64,000 nucleotides of DNA from Asterias rubens. Lineage: Eukaryota; Echinodermata; Asteroidea; Forcipulatida; Asteriidae. The stretch is taken from contig NC_047063.1 of NCBI RefSeq assembly GCF_902459465.1, positions 23,233,055 through 23,297,054 on the forward strand, given 5' to 3'. The position numbers were made by a program, and so were the translations under genes. This document shows, one piece after another, positions 1-10,689 of the stretch (positions are counted from its first letter, which is position 1; every line of letters begins with the position of its first letter). The notes under the pieces were generated by a model. It saw only the letters and a program-made list of their open reading frames with translations. It ran no database searches and was not told where the DNA came from.

Positions 1-292
1 TAATCATATGCATTTTATAACAAACGGTGTTGAACTATCGCCGAAAAATTCTGAGAGAATTATGTCGAAGTAGGAAGAAATAAACAGAAATAAACTCTCA
101 GACTCAAATTGTTGGCATAAAAACTGACATCTTTTAAATACCACAATAATCTTCGAAGAGAAATGTTTCTAAAAATGCTCCATACCATCGATAGCCGCTG
201 TATGTAGGCTTATAAACAAAAGTTTTTGATTCCATTAATTTCAAAACGTATACACCTTTAATGATGCCATTTTAATTGTTTTACATTTGAAG

Positions 293-450
293 CCAAGGAG
301 AAGCTAGTGTCGCCCTGTGGGTGTTCGGGGTCTTCAAAATATGTGCACAAGAAGTGTCTACTGAAATGGATCATGTTGAAAGGTGCCCAGGAATGTGAAA
401 TCTGCCAAAAACCTTACGACAAAAGAGTTACAAAAGAATCGTATTTTACC
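293..450 (+). CDS. RING-CH (MARCH-type) E3 ubiquitin ligase, internal exon
   Basis: This exon encodes the C-terminal half of a RING-CH zinc finger. The visible spacing is SPCGCSGS, then VHKKCLLKW, then CEICQKPY, which matches the Cys/His ligand pattern of MARCH membrane-associated ubiquitin ligases; the first Cys pair must lie in an exon upstream of the window. The 3' splice site is inferred at TTTGAAG/CC (after base 292) and the donor is ACC/GTGAGT at 450/451, leaving phase 0. MARCH proteins transfer ubiquitin to membrane proteins in the secretory and endosomal system. The next exon joins in phase 0 and adds two membrane spans, the usual MARCH layout. The paralogue cannot be named from half a RING. 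Confidence 0.85.
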
Positions 451-1197
451 GTGAGTATAACTAGTCATCTTAAATGCATTCATGGTATATAATTAATTTG
501 ATGAACAGCTGATGAATCAATGCAATTACACATCTGGAAGAACACTTTAAACATCATTTCTACGGGAGTCAAAAATGTTCAATGACGGATAGTGATATTT
601 CCGTATTTGGATATAATCAAGTCGACAATGGGGATAGTTAGTCAGACTGCTCTTTTCGTGTATTATAGACGGCTGTGTTCAAGGATCCAGTACATTTAAT
701 GCGTGCTCAATGCCGGGGATATCAGCACCTTATTTGGTCATTGTGTGAGTTCAGCAATATTAATGACTCTTGTTAGAGACCTTAACTATAGTCTTTTTTT
801 TTCCAAGAAGTTATTTAATGTTACCACCATCAATTGGAGTCTCGAGTGGTTTCGAACGTTCGGGTAAATCTTGGGTTAAACTTGGTCCAAAGTCTGTGAT
901 CGCGGTGGCCTGAAGTAGCGCCCTCTTGAGGATTAACCTGCACTCCTCGGCTTGCAGGATGCGATAGCAGTATGGCGTCAAAAACCGGCCCAAAGTCCGT
1001 ATTTTGAGCGGGAACTTGATATCAAGAAAGTCATTGTGCCTCACTGAGGTCAACGAAGACCTGTCATTGGCTGATTACAGTCGAGGCGGTCAAAGATGGC
1101 TGCCAAGTCAAGATGTATTTTAGAGGGGATGTTCCAATGATGTGAATGCCATGGATTAGCCTTTTCGTGAGTTATGCATATGAATTGCTACATCAGG

Positions 1198-1300
1198 GGT
1201 GGATTTCACAAAGGTAGTCCTAACTTAGGACTAGTCCTAGGCAATGCTAAGAGATAGGACTAGTCCTAAGTTAAGACTACCTTTGAGAAATCCACCCCAG
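1198..1300. repeat. family D inverted-repeat element (copy 1, short)
   Basis: An almost fully palindromic 100-bp element with ends GGTGGATTTCACAAAGG and its complement, and a core built of repeated CCTAACTTAGGAC units. Other copies are near 37760, 44402, 57540 and 62581. It lies in the intron of the MARCH-type gene. Confidence 0.7.
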
Positions 1301-1413
1301 CACACGTACGTGCTTTACCAGAAGGTTCAACTATATGTTAACATTACGCGCGAGAAACGGTCAGTGGCTATTTCCTGATTCAATGTTCAATCCTTTATTC
1401 TTTTCTTTTCCAG

Positions 1414-1692
1414 CCATCCGAAGAGAACACTGTAGCCTCCTCCATCGTAGTCCTCCTCCTTCTCTTGGGTGTAACAGCCGTCGGTATCTACCTCCTGGTC
1501 GACAACCTGACGTATTTCCACGGTAGCGTAGGGATCAGTATATGGGTGCCCATCAGTCTACTGTGCGTTGGTATGATCGGACTCTCTGTATTCTTACCCT
1601 GGATTGCGTTGTTCTGCATGAGGACCAGCAGGCGTCATACCGGAAGCCCGTCTCTGACCCGGTTGCAGACACCGATTGAACTTCATATATGA
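1414..1692 (+). CDS. RING-CH (MARCH-type) E3 ligase, last coding exon with two membrane spans
   Basis: A strong 3' splice site (TTTTCTTTTCCAG) precedes base 1414, and the reading frame continues in phase 0 from the exon ending at 450. The exon encodes PSEENTVASS, a hydrophobic stretch (VVLLLLLLGVTAVGIYLLV), a short loop with DNLTYFHGS, a second hydrophobic stretch (VPISLLCVGMIGLSVFLPWI), and a short basic cytosolic tail ending ELHI before TGA. A RING-CH followed by a hairpin of two membrane helices is the MARCH architecture, so this is taken as the end of the protein. The tail after the second span is only about 29 residues. The intron between the exons holds an inverted-repeat element at 1198-1300. 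Confidence 0.85.
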   Translation, partial: PSEENTVASSIVVLLLLLGVTAVGIYLLVDNLTYFHGSVGISIWVPISLLCVGMIGLSVFLPWIALFCMRTSRRHTGSPSLTRLQTPIELHI

Positions 1693-2208
1693 ACCTGGTG
1701 AACCTGAAACTAGTGCATGTTGGGTACGATTGGACGATCAGTTTTTCCCAGACGTGGCTCGAAATGACGTGGACAATATAGAAGCAGTCGAAAATTAAAT
1801 CTGAATTGAAGGCAGGTACTAAGTTAGTACAGGTACAAACTTCTTTTCAAAATGTCTGGTACTTTAGATAAGGTATATCATGGATCATGGTTTACTCTTT
1901 TATAGAAGCAAACAATGGTAACAGAATTGTATTTCTTTGAGTGATGATGTAAGTCTCCTGTGCAAATCCAAGTTATGATAAACCTTAGTATCGAAAAGAC
2001 CTTGGGTTGTGAAATACCGTTTATCTACCATTGGTTATGTTTTTGTATTTTCTGTTATTATGTAAGACTTTATCGTAAATGAAAATAATACTAATATAAA
2101 TAGTTCGAATATTGTTGTACAACTCACAGATAATTTGATTCAAAAGTTCTGGTGTAATATAACATTGAAGTCTCCCGAACCCCACAACAATCTACTCCGC
2201 GGTAGTAG

Positions 2209-2214
2209 AATAAA
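2209..2214 (+). promoter_or_regulatory. possible polyadenylation signal of the MARCH-type gene
   Basis: AATAAA lies about 520 bp past the stop codon. The 1693-2230 stretch shows no other coding signal and is AT-rich, as expected of a 3' UTR. Position only; no downstream element was tested. Confidence 0.3.
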
Positions 2215-2401
2215 GAACGTCGGTTCTCTTGAACAAACTCTACCTGCCAAGTAGATACACACATGGTGTTACCGCAAACCTACATTGGTAAATGACAAAT
2301 ATTGGAATTGTGGTTTTTATGCATGGAGGAAGGAAACTCCATGGTTTAAAATGAACACATTGTAGTGAATGAGAGGTGCGGGGTAAACAATGGTAAACGA
2401 T

Positions 2402-2765
2402 GGGACGCTAGGTGGTAGCATACTTAATACCAGGTAAATGTCCATAGTTCTGAGCATGCGTACATTAGCACATCAGCGCTAGCGACAACAATGAATTTTA
2501 CCTGGTCTGTTGCTACCTAGTCTGTTGCTACCTAGACTTGTGGACAAGTCGTTAAATCGGCCCCACGCGGTAAGATAGTCGAGTTGTAGCAGTGCTCTCG
2601 CGGGATCACTGCTCTCCCCCGCACTGATGGCTCCCCGATTTCTACTCCTCATTAGAAATCGGGGAGCCAGCAGTTCGCGCGAGAGCAGTGATCTCAACTC
2701 GACTATCTTACCGCGTGGGGCCGTTTTAACGACTTGTCCACAAGTCTAGCTGCCACCAAGCGTCC
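2402..2765. mobile_element. family J MITE remnant interrupted by a large palindrome
   Basis: The left part (GACGCTAGGTGGTAGCA, with ACCAGGTAAAT and GTTCTGAGCATGCG) and the right end (TGCCACCAAGCGTCC) match, with divergence, the 142-bp element nested at 26795-26936. Between them is a separate 214-bp foldback (2534-2747). Confidence 0.6.
2534..2747. repeat. foldback palindrome, about 55-bp near-identical outer arms
   Basis: Outer arms start AGACTTGTGGACAAGTCGTT and run through CCCCACGCGGTAAGATAGTCGA; the complement is at 2690-2747. An inner hairpin GCTCCCCGATTTCT / AGAAATCGGGGAGC forms the tip. Pieces of the same sequence (CGCGAGAGCAGTGATCTC, CCACAAGTCTA) recur near 18745-18845. Confidence 0.8.
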
Positions 2766-2840
2766 AATTGCCACAATGTTAAGTGATTCCCTGCTAGAAC
2801 TAACGATATTACCTTGAGTCAGCATTGGTCTGACTGGACT

Positions 2841-3196
2841 AGGGAAGGTACACGTTTGGCAATTACTCAAAACAAATATTAACTTTAAAAACTGACTTGG
2901 TAGCGAGCATTGGAGAGCTGTTGTTGATAGTATACAACATTGTTGGTTACGGCTCCCTCTGAAGTAACGTAGTTTTTGAGAAAGAGGTTATTTCTCGCTA
3001 AAGTAATAAAATACTTCTAGCTAGAAGTATTTTATTCCTATCTGAAAGCACACAAATTCGTCAAACGAGGGTGTTTTTTCTTTCATAATTTTCTCGCAAC
3101 TTCGATGACCAACTGAGCCTACATTTTTACAGGCTTGGTATTTTATGCTTATGATGGGATACACAACGTGAGAACACTGATCTTTGAATCAAAGAG
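2841..3196. mobile_element. A2-subfamily TTAA MITE, degraded right end
   Basis: Starts AGGGAAGGTACACGTTTGG and shares the internal body (CGGCTCCCTCTGAAGTAACG, then a CTTCTAGCTAGAAG hairpin) with copies at 21849-22231 and 36644-36953. The right terminus and the TTAA flanks are lost. Confidence 0.8.
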
Positions 3197-3199
3197 TAA

Positions 3200-5540
3200 A
3201 AGCATCAAAAGTGATTTGCTCATCCCGCTAATTTTTCTTCAACATGATGTCGACGACTGTTTTAGAGTTATATATGCTACAGTGGTATACAACCTATTAC
3301 GTTTACCATAGGTAATATTTAAGGTAATCTCAAATATTGAGGATATTTTTCAGGAAGGTTGCTTGGACAGTCACACAATGATTTTAATTTGACCGGTTCC
3401 CGGCTGATATGCGCTTTAAAAGCCAAAATTGATGTCTGTTCCATGAAGAACATTTTCGTGGCAAAGATTTGTCCTTTATTTGCAGTCAGGGTCAATAACT
3501 GTTATGTCTGACAGCACGATGGTTTTGGTTAAAGGCATGCCTGTACGAATGTCTAGTACTGTGAGGGCTGCGCTCTGTATAAACATATCGCCTTGTATAG
3601 AAAAACACATTAATGGTTATTGTGTCATGACGTGCAATGTACAAAACAATGCTCTCGCCTACTTTTTTTACTCTTCATCTTTTCTAAGTTATTATCATTT
3701 TTCAATGAATGATTTTGTGAGGGTGAGACTATCGGTGCATTTCTTTGTTATTATTGGCTTATTTTCAGTGCTGAGTTATCTGCTTCAAACACTCTCGGAT
3801 CATTCCTTTGACTTGCTTCTACGTCATCAAGGGAATAGGTGTCCGCTGTGTTTGCTGCCACCAATCGTCTCGAAATATTATTAGCGTGCAGTGGTAGTTG
3901 CGATGGATGATGGTGTTAACATTCATCTAAAACTAGACACTAATTTCAGGGTTATTAGCAACTTTAAACAAGTAAGGGATGTTACTAATGTTATTAGTTA
4001 ACTTGTGGTTAATCTCTGTATTTGGGGATTGTCGTTGGCTTCGAGAAGGGGTTGTTGGCCTCGACATTTCGAGCAGTATACTCAGCTCGTCTTCAGGAGA
4101 GAATGTATGTTGTTTACTGTTGTAGTAAACATTCTGCCCCTATTGGAATTGTTTATTATTTTATTTTAAGATTGTAATACAATAAAGGAAGTGGTAACAC
4201 ATAATAGACTAACCAATTGCATTTTATATTTTTTTTAAATAGTTTTAAGTGCTACCACTTCCACTGTTAAATCTATCAGACTAATTCTGCTATTCTGTTA
4301 AATGTTTTATTTGATTTTTTGTAATACAAGTCTAACAACACAACAAGGGGTTTTATCTATTGGTTTACTGTAAATTAATGCAAGGGGATGCCTATCATTA
4401 TTTACATGCGTTTATTTCTTCTTGTCAATAAGGGTAAAACAAGCTGACTGATCCCGAAGATTTTTGTTTGTTCATAAAGATCCCCGAAAGGTATTGGGCC
4501 AGAAAAAGAGACTCTGCGATTAAACATTGTTTTCTCTTCATTGTTGTCATGTCACATGGCGCAAATAGGCTGAAATAAATTTAGTTTGTTTTATTCATAA
4601 CATAAATGTAAAAAATATGAAGTGATTTTGAACCAGTTTTGTCTTTATGTGAAGTACGATGCAATGTTGCTTTACTGTGGCTTCCATTTTGCCTATGCAT
4701 TATTAGTGCATGATTATTTGTGAAGTACCAATTCGTATACTTTTTACTAAGTCGTAACTTACTGCGTATTTATTGATTAATAATTATTATTATTATTTAT
4801 TTAAGGTTAATAATAAATGCAAATAAAATAATTTAAAAAAAAACTTAAAAAGAACACACGATCCTCCTGATGGTTTTATTTGAGTTTATAGCTCCCATGC
4901 CCCAGTGACACATTCTAACATTGGTCTAATATAAGCCTAATGTCCTTTCCAAGCCACATACATTTATTTTAAATTGATATTACCAAAACAAACTTTTTAG
5001 TTCATTTATCTGTTCTCAAATTTCTTGTATTATGATGGCTTTTAAGTGAAAATTAATACATTTGATTAAAACCCGGTTCGCCGAATGGGAATGCGAGGCG
5101 AGTTTTGGTGACGCACAATCGGTAAGCGCTCCATTTCCCTTTCAATGAAATTCGCATCCCACGAAGCATTCGCAGGAAGTATGAACTGTAACTTAATTGA
5201 TTCAAACTAATAATAGCTAAAACTATAGGTGGCGCTATTTGTGTTTTAAAACACTTCTACTCTTATCAGACACTTGCGCGAAAGACTGTCTAATAGTGCG
5301 GCTAAATAGTATTGAGACCTATCGTGTATCGGTTTTTATAGTTGTCGATCAAGGCGTTTACGGGTAAACGAATTCCGACACGTTGTTGGTTTAGCGAGGG
5401 GTTGACGAATAGGCCTACGTTAAACTGTCTAAGGACAGTATTATTCACCAACTAATTTGTTTTATCGGTGGGGGGGGGGGGGGGCACTCTTAGATTAGTG
5501 CAGACAACGAGCAGTATTGCCAACACAACTTACTTACCAA
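3200..5540. other. AT-rich stretch without a recognised gene
   Basis: Open frames here (for example 3480-3884) start mid-sequence, lack family features and have no convincing splice context. 4032-4140 contains a fragment of a dispersed repeat (GAGCAGTATACTCAGCTCGTC) also seen near 40715 and 44890. A run of 15 G occurs at 5470-5484. Confidence 0.5.
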
Positions 5541-5712
5541 AATGGCGATTATGCCGTATAGAGATGGTCGCAGTTGTCCATCTTGCGCCTTGCGGTGCCT
5601 GGCTATACGAGAGGTGTAGACGTTAGGCCCAACATCTTTAACAACAGTCAGCACAGAGCCATCAGCTCATGAATGACAGTCGGTTCCGTCCAGTTTAAAC
5701 AACGGCCAATCT

Positions 5713-5846
5713 ATGGATTCGTTCCACTCGGTAGAGAGGGAAGAATTGTCGCTGTGGACGGCGGAGCTGACGGTGTGGCAGGAGTCTCACATTATGTCCC
5801 CGGAGTTTCATGGTCCCCCGTCCGCCATCAAGCTAGAAGTCTCTAG
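5713..5846 (+). CDS. possible first coding exon of an unknown gene
   Basis: From ATG 5713 a GC-rich frame encodes 44 residues (MDSFHSVEREELSLW..., ...SAIKLEV), ending at a good donor, TCTAG/GTAAAGG, in phase 2. If unspliced it would stop at once in TAA, giving a 45-codon peptide. Composition differs sharply from the AT-rich surroundings. Upstream, a 25-codon frame starting ATGGCGATTATG at about 5541 would be a uORF in the leader. It could be the first exon of the plus-strand exons at 13.4-17.6 kb, but the phase does not match the next candidate, so that link is not supported. Family not recognised. Confidence 0.4.
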
Positions 5847-6221
5847 GTAAAGGTATATGTACCAGCCCATAATTTGGCACATCGATGTAGTTTTTGTTTT
5901 CGATTAGCACCTTGAGTTCTTGCTGCATCGGCTGATTGGTCATCAGTCAGTCACCAGCCTTCTAGTTTAGCCTTCAAGGCTGTATAAAGAAGGAGCAACC
6001 CATGCTGAAGACTGAAGACTGAATAAAAGAAATATCGTTTGGTAGAGCGCCCATTTTGAATCAACTTCCTTCCACCACAGTGGTAGTACCACAGATTATA
6101 GAGCAAGATGGGGAACTGCAGCTTTATCTATTGTTTAACGTGAAATACGCATGGGCGCCATTTCAGCAAGTGAATGTTTTGTTTCCCATTGATAGGAATG
6201 GTCATTGTCTGCACTGAACTG

Positions 6222-6264
6222 GGCCCAATTTCATGGCTCTGCTTACCGTAAGCAGAGCCATGAA
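6222..6264. repeat. family E mini-hairpin
   Basis: CCAATTTCATGGCTCTGCTTAC followed directly by its complement. These are the termini of family E with almost no interior, comparable with the ends of the 46988-47154 copy. Confidence 0.7.
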
Positions 6265-6774
6265 ATTGGTCCTTGCACTGATCTATTGTTGTATCAAAAG
6301 TGTTACTGGCCGAAATGGCGTCCAGTGGAATTTCACATTTCAGCCAGAGTTTTGCACGGCGCTCTATATCTTTGGTAGTACACAATTCTTAAAACGTACG
6401 CCTGAACATGCAGACAATGACTGGGCTGGCCAACCTTTTGAAAGGCAGTGACCTAAAACATTCCAAAACAGAAAGCTTTATAATGGGGAGGCATTTGTCT
6501 ATCAAGAATGATTATAGAACTAGGCACGTAACAACTGCAGCCAGAAATTATTGTCGTATCTATCTCATAGGGAAATGTAAACAAAATAAGGTAAAACATA
6601 CCTGTTTATATTTCTATACCCTCTGAACCCATCGTTTTCTAAAAACACCGTTTCCTAAAAATGTTGTTTGATTCCTCGACACCCTTGGATTTATATTCGA
6701 AAGAAACGAATAAATGGAACTTGTCCCTTAACGGTCTCCGCACACTTATATAATTTTGACTGTCTAACAATAAT

Positions 6775-7156
6775 CAGTGGACACTATTGGTAATTACTCA
6801 AAATAATTATCAGAAAAAACCTCAATTGGTAACGAGTAATGGGGACAGATTGATAGTACAAAAAAATTGTGAGAAACGGCTCCCTCTGAAGTGACGACGT
6901 AGTTCTTGAGAAAGAAGTAATTTTCCACGAATTTGATTTCAAGACCTCAAGTTTAGAATTTGAGGTCTTGAAATTATGCATGAACGCACACAATTACTTC
7001 GTGTGACAAGGGTGTTTTGTTTTCGTCCATAAAATCGCCACTCCGATGACCAATCGAGCTCAATTTTTCACAGGTAAGTTGTTTTATATAAATATGTTGA
7101 GATGCACCAAGTGAGAAAAAAAGTCTTTGACAATTACCAATGGTGTCCAGTGTCTT
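6775..7156. mobile_element. family A TTAA MITE
   Basis: Starts AGTGGACACTATTGGTAATT and ends CAATGGTGTCCAGTGTCT. The internal hairpin with CAAGACCTCAA and complement sits near the middle, as in other A copies. Confidence 0.85.
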
Positions 7157-7445
7157 TAGAAAGATGAAACAGAACGTTTTATTACAATGGCATGTAACCT
7201 CATGGCCGCCTGCAGCCGACGTGGAAGGAGAGTCCCCAGGGAGATTCTGGTCTTCCCTCCCCGTACGCAATGTTTTGTTCACATAATTACCATCCTTAAT
7301 ATTATTCAGATATTTGTTTAAAGTAATCTCTATTTATTTATTTTTTCGATTTAAGAATAACAACAATTCCTAATGAAAAGCACAACGACAGTGGAAATTT
7401 TTGTGTTTAACGGAAAAAGATTGCCACCACCGTACGGTGAACATT

Positions 7446-7565
7446 TGGGTACATTCGATTAGCTTCCATGGGTCGACCCCGATGTGGCGCATTTTATTTT
7501 TTTCCAGGACGAACGTGGGCACACAATTACCCCACGTTCGTCCTCGAACCTGGAAAAACCCCCAG
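7446..7565. repeat. family G foldback, partial copy
   Basis: Left end GGGTACATTCGATTAGCTTC, GGTCGACCCCGATGTGGCG and the GACGAACGTGGG arm match the complete copy at 60907-61059. The right part is replaced after the CCACGTTCGTCC arm. Confidence 0.6.
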
Positions 7566-7573
7566 ACACATCA

Positions 7574-7701
7574 TCACGTGAGCCTTCCCGTGGTGACGTC
7601 ACTGTACACCTCGGGCCAGCCCCAAGAGCCCCGCTTGTAGATAGGGTCACTTGGGGCTGACCCGAGGTGCACTGACGTCACGAAAAGAGGCTCACGTGAT
7701 T
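7574..7701. repeat. palindrome with CACGTGAG / GACGTCA arms
   Basis: ATCACGTGAGCC, GTGACGTCACTG, CCTCGGGCCAGCCCCAAG on the left are matched by the complements on the right, ending GGCTCACGTGAT. A foldback element directly next to the family G fragment. Confidence 0.7.
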
Positions 7702-7799
7702 TTTCACAAACAAAACAGATCTTCCCATGACGAATTTTTGCACCAGTCAATTCGGAGTACAAAAATGTACCATCTATTTCAAATGTGACGTAATCGACC

Positions 7800-8580
7800 G
7801 TTTTTTTTTTTTTTTTTACAACAATTCACAACTTCCATAAAGACTGTTGCAGACGGCTCAAGGGCGTTGGTCTCGCGAATGCTCGCCTCAAACAAAATCC
7901 ACCCTAACCGGCTCGGTAACAACCCGGGGCGAGCCGGTAGGGGAGACTTTGCAGGGGGCGACTTACGGTTGGGGGTCTCGTCACTATAGCCCGTTTAACA
8001 CCAGCTTTCTAAACCATGGTCGTTGGGAGCGAAATCACATTCCCGTTAAAAACTATACACATTGTGAAAATTGGAGTCAGGTCACTCCTGGACCCGGACC
8101 AAACTTTAAACAAAGTCTGAATTTTGTTCAACTGATCATCAAAGTTAAGATAAAACTGAACATTTCATGTAGGAGTAATAAATACACACCCAGAAATCGA
8201 ACTGGGGCACGGTGGGTGATTGGTCCAACCTCCCCTCGACAGAACTCAGTGAACCAAGTTTCATTACCTCGGATTCATGACGCTAGCAAGAATTTCATTG
8301 GTTTTCATTAGACATCTAAATAAAGAGCCGACGTAATCTACGTATTCAGTCCATTTAAAAAGTTAATTCGGTGCGATTTGGAGAACTCGTTCCGCCAACT
8401 CTTACTAGATTCAAATTTTAAAGACAAAGTTCAAAATTCAACATTTTGATAATAATGTTTTTACTGCACTTAGAGCTGAATCCATAATGGCAAATTCGAA
8501 AAGTGATAAACACTACATCAGTTATTACGTAAGAATTGTCATCTTAACGGTGTAAGTTTGTTTCCGCCGTTGAGGTATGA
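7800..8580. other. intergenic stretch, no gene recognised
   Basis: Begins with a run of about 18 T. An open frame at 7847-8311 starts without a conserved feature and has no recognisable domain. This is the 3' flank of the lectin gene. Confidence 0.4.
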
Positions 8581-8583
8581 TTG

Positions 8584-9309
8584 TCACTCATAGAAGAAGC
8601 AGTTATCTTCATTCTTGATATCAGTGACGTCATCAGCATCAAGAAGGGTCGCATTGTTGAGCTGACACATCTTGGAGTCACCAGCTTGTCTCCAGAGATT
8701 GAAGGAGCGGCAAAGAGGCTCTGCCCAGCACGCCAGACCACACCCAATGGACTCCTTGACCGGGTAGCTCTTGATCAGATGGTTGAACAGACAGCTTTGT
8801 GGTACGAGGCTGAATTTCATAGCAGCCCGGCCGCAGGGAACTGCCATTTCACAGGCAGCATATCTGCTGACGCCGCATTGTGTGATTCTCCATTTACCAT
8901 CATTATCAGTCTTGTCGGATATCCGAACGCATCCGTCTTGCGAATCAGGTTGACCCGTCTCCCAATTCTCGTAAGCAGGATCGCCGTCCACTCCAATGCA
9001 TGTGAGGTTCCCACTAGTCATCTCGCATCCGATCCACAGTTTCATACGCTTAGCCTCGATGTCTAACATTCCCAAATGTATGCTAAATTTCTGCCAAACA
9101 AAATCATGTTCTATTTTTGAGTTTGGGACGACCAGGTTTGCTCCGAGTCGTCCACATGTTTCCTCAGCTTGATTCCAATACATGGAATGTGGCATAAAAA
9201 TGTAGCAGGAGTCCTGCCAAGCCAACCAGCCGGGAGGGCACACAGCTTGGAGTGACCCAACAAAGAAGAACAGAAGAAACATGTTCTCAAGAATCAGAAA
9301 TGACAACAT
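8584..9309 (-). CDS. secreted C-type lectin with C-terminal PAN/apple-like domain
   Basis: A single-exon protein of 241 residues. Residues 1-22 form a signal peptide (MLSFLILENMFLLFFFVGSLQA). Residues 24-154 form a C-type lectin domain: CPPGW start, WQDSCY, AEETCGRLGANLVVP, LWIGCE, GQPD, and the closing Cys pair in QCGVSRYAACEM. Residues 159-240 look like a PAN/apple module (SIGCGLACW, CRSFN, MCQLNN, CFFYE). The GQPD motif sits where EPN/QPD normally decides sugar choice and would suggest galactose-type binding. The Ca-binding WND motif is replaced by WRI, so calcium-dependent binding is doubtful. The start was set at the Met after a TATA box at 9419-9426; the longer frame to 9486 runs above that box. 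Such lectins often act in innate immunity or adhesion; that role is inference. Confidence 0.88.
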   Translation of the reverse strand: MLSFLILENMFLLFFFVGSLQAVCPPGWLAWQDSCYIFMPHSMYWNQAEETCGRLGANLVVPNSKIEHDFVWQKFSIHLGMLDIEAKRMKLWIGCEMTSGNLTCIGVDGDPAYENWETGQPDSQDGCVRISDKTDNDGKWRITQCGVSRYAACEMAVPCGRAAMKFSLVPQSCLFNHLIKSYPVKESIGCGLACWAEPLCRSFNLWRQAGDSKMCQLNNATLLDADDVTDIKNEDNCFFYE

Positions 9310-9418
9310 CTTGTCGTAGTATATCAACGTGTTAGCTCGGAATAGAATAAAGCTCGGAATAGAATAATGCTGACGATCTTTACTCTCAAAAGAAAACAAA
9401 CAAATACACGCAATGTTC

Positions 9419-9426
9419 TTATATAG
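9419..9426 (-). promoter_or_regulatory. TATA box of the lectin gene
   Basis: CTATATAA on the minus strand, about 110 bp upstream of the chosen ATG. A start site near 9390 would leave an 80-bp leader, and this argues for an unspliced gene. Confidence 0.55.
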
Positions 9427-9715
9427 TGCCCACTTGTTAGGCTTTTCACATTCAGCTCTTGAAACTATTAATTTTTTACCGTACAACCATTAAACAAGCC
9501 ATAATGTTTTATTGAATGACAAACAATGCTACCACCCACTTTGGTGGCTCACGTTCTCTATTCCATGACGGCATACTAAATAATTCAGGTTCTCAGTCAA
9601 AACATTGCGAGGATAATGGCATCGGTTTCCACGGTAGCAGTCTGCTGACAGACAAAAGGAAAACACAAAGTTCGATTTTTTGGGGGGCATAACCAAGGAT
9701 TACCTCATTGATAAC

Positions 9716-9870
9716 GTCATGTGAATTGGGCCATTACACGTGTCGCACAAATTAATTCGCCTACTTAAGAAATTACGATTTGTAACAACTTTTTTGAAAT
9801 TAGAACATTATTAGACTCTTGTTTATGAAAAATATTAAACTCAATTGATTTCCATCTCAAATTTAGCTTT
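9716..9870. repeat. dispersed repeat Q, copy 1
   Basis: GTCATGTGAATTGGGCC through CTCAAATTTAGCTTTTA, about 155 bp, repeated with about 90% identity at 23767-23928, where it lies inside a family A element. Confidence 0.8.
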
Positions 9871-10059
9871 TAGTTTAAACTTTTATTTGTATTGTTAAAA
9901 AAAAGGGATTAGGCTACATGTTTTCCCGATGATTGGTAGGTTGATTCTGTTCTACGTATTTTCAAATCAAAAAGAGTATAACATATTGTAAAATAAGTGG
10001 GAATGGTTTTGGGACACACAAAACAAGCTACTTACGACTACCGGTCTACTATCCGTTGT

Positions 10060-10529
10060 GTTTTTGGTATCGACATATCGTCTACCATCACCAAACAATG
10101 GGTAAGCGAATCTAGTGTCATAACGGAGGGAGGGGGTGGGGCGGGGCTGACTCAGATCCCCTGCCCTTCCTTTATGTACTGAATATTTTAGTGGTATACA
10201 CTTTTGGAATTAGTCAAATGAAACGTTGGCAAAGGACGCAGCGTTGCTTTCAAATATTTAACATTAAGTGCATCGGTAATAATACATTTCATATGTTTTT
10301 GGTATCGACATATCGTCTACCATCACCAAACAATGGGTAAGCGAATCTAGTGTCATAACGGAGGGAGGGGGTGGGGGCGGGGCTGACTCAGATCCCCTGC
10401 CCTTCCTTTATGGACTGAATATTTTAGTGGTATACACTTTTGGAACTAGTCAAATGAAACGTTGGCAAAGGACGCAGCGTTGCTTTCAAATATTTAACAT
10501 TAAGTGCATCGGTAATAATACATTTCATA
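10060..10529. repeat. tandem duplication, two 235-bp units
   Basis: Unit 1 (10060-10294) and unit 2 (10295-10529) both start GTTTTTGGTATCGACATATC and differ at only a few bases, for example in the GGGGTGGGGCGGGG run. A recent local duplication. Confidence 0.9.
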
Positions 10530-10689
10530 TTTTGGAAAGATGGATGTTCCGTTCCAGCAGAGGGATTGGACTCTTCACTTTCTTAATCGAGATTATTGCT
10601 TTTTTTTTATAACCATTACTTACAAAATGAAATAATCGGAATATACAAAAGAAGAAAATATCAAACAGTAAAATAGGCAAACCACTTAA

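Noticed and set aside
3480..3884. 134-codon plus-strand frame
   Set aside because: It has no domain, no splice support and low coding-like composition in an AT-rich stretch.
7847..8311. 154-codon plus-strand frame
   Set aside because: It has no conserved feature and starts in foldback-rich DNA; kept only as an intergenic note.
9310..9486. Longer N-terminus of the lectin
   Set aside because: It would start upstream of the TATA box and put 59 polar residues before a good signal peptide.
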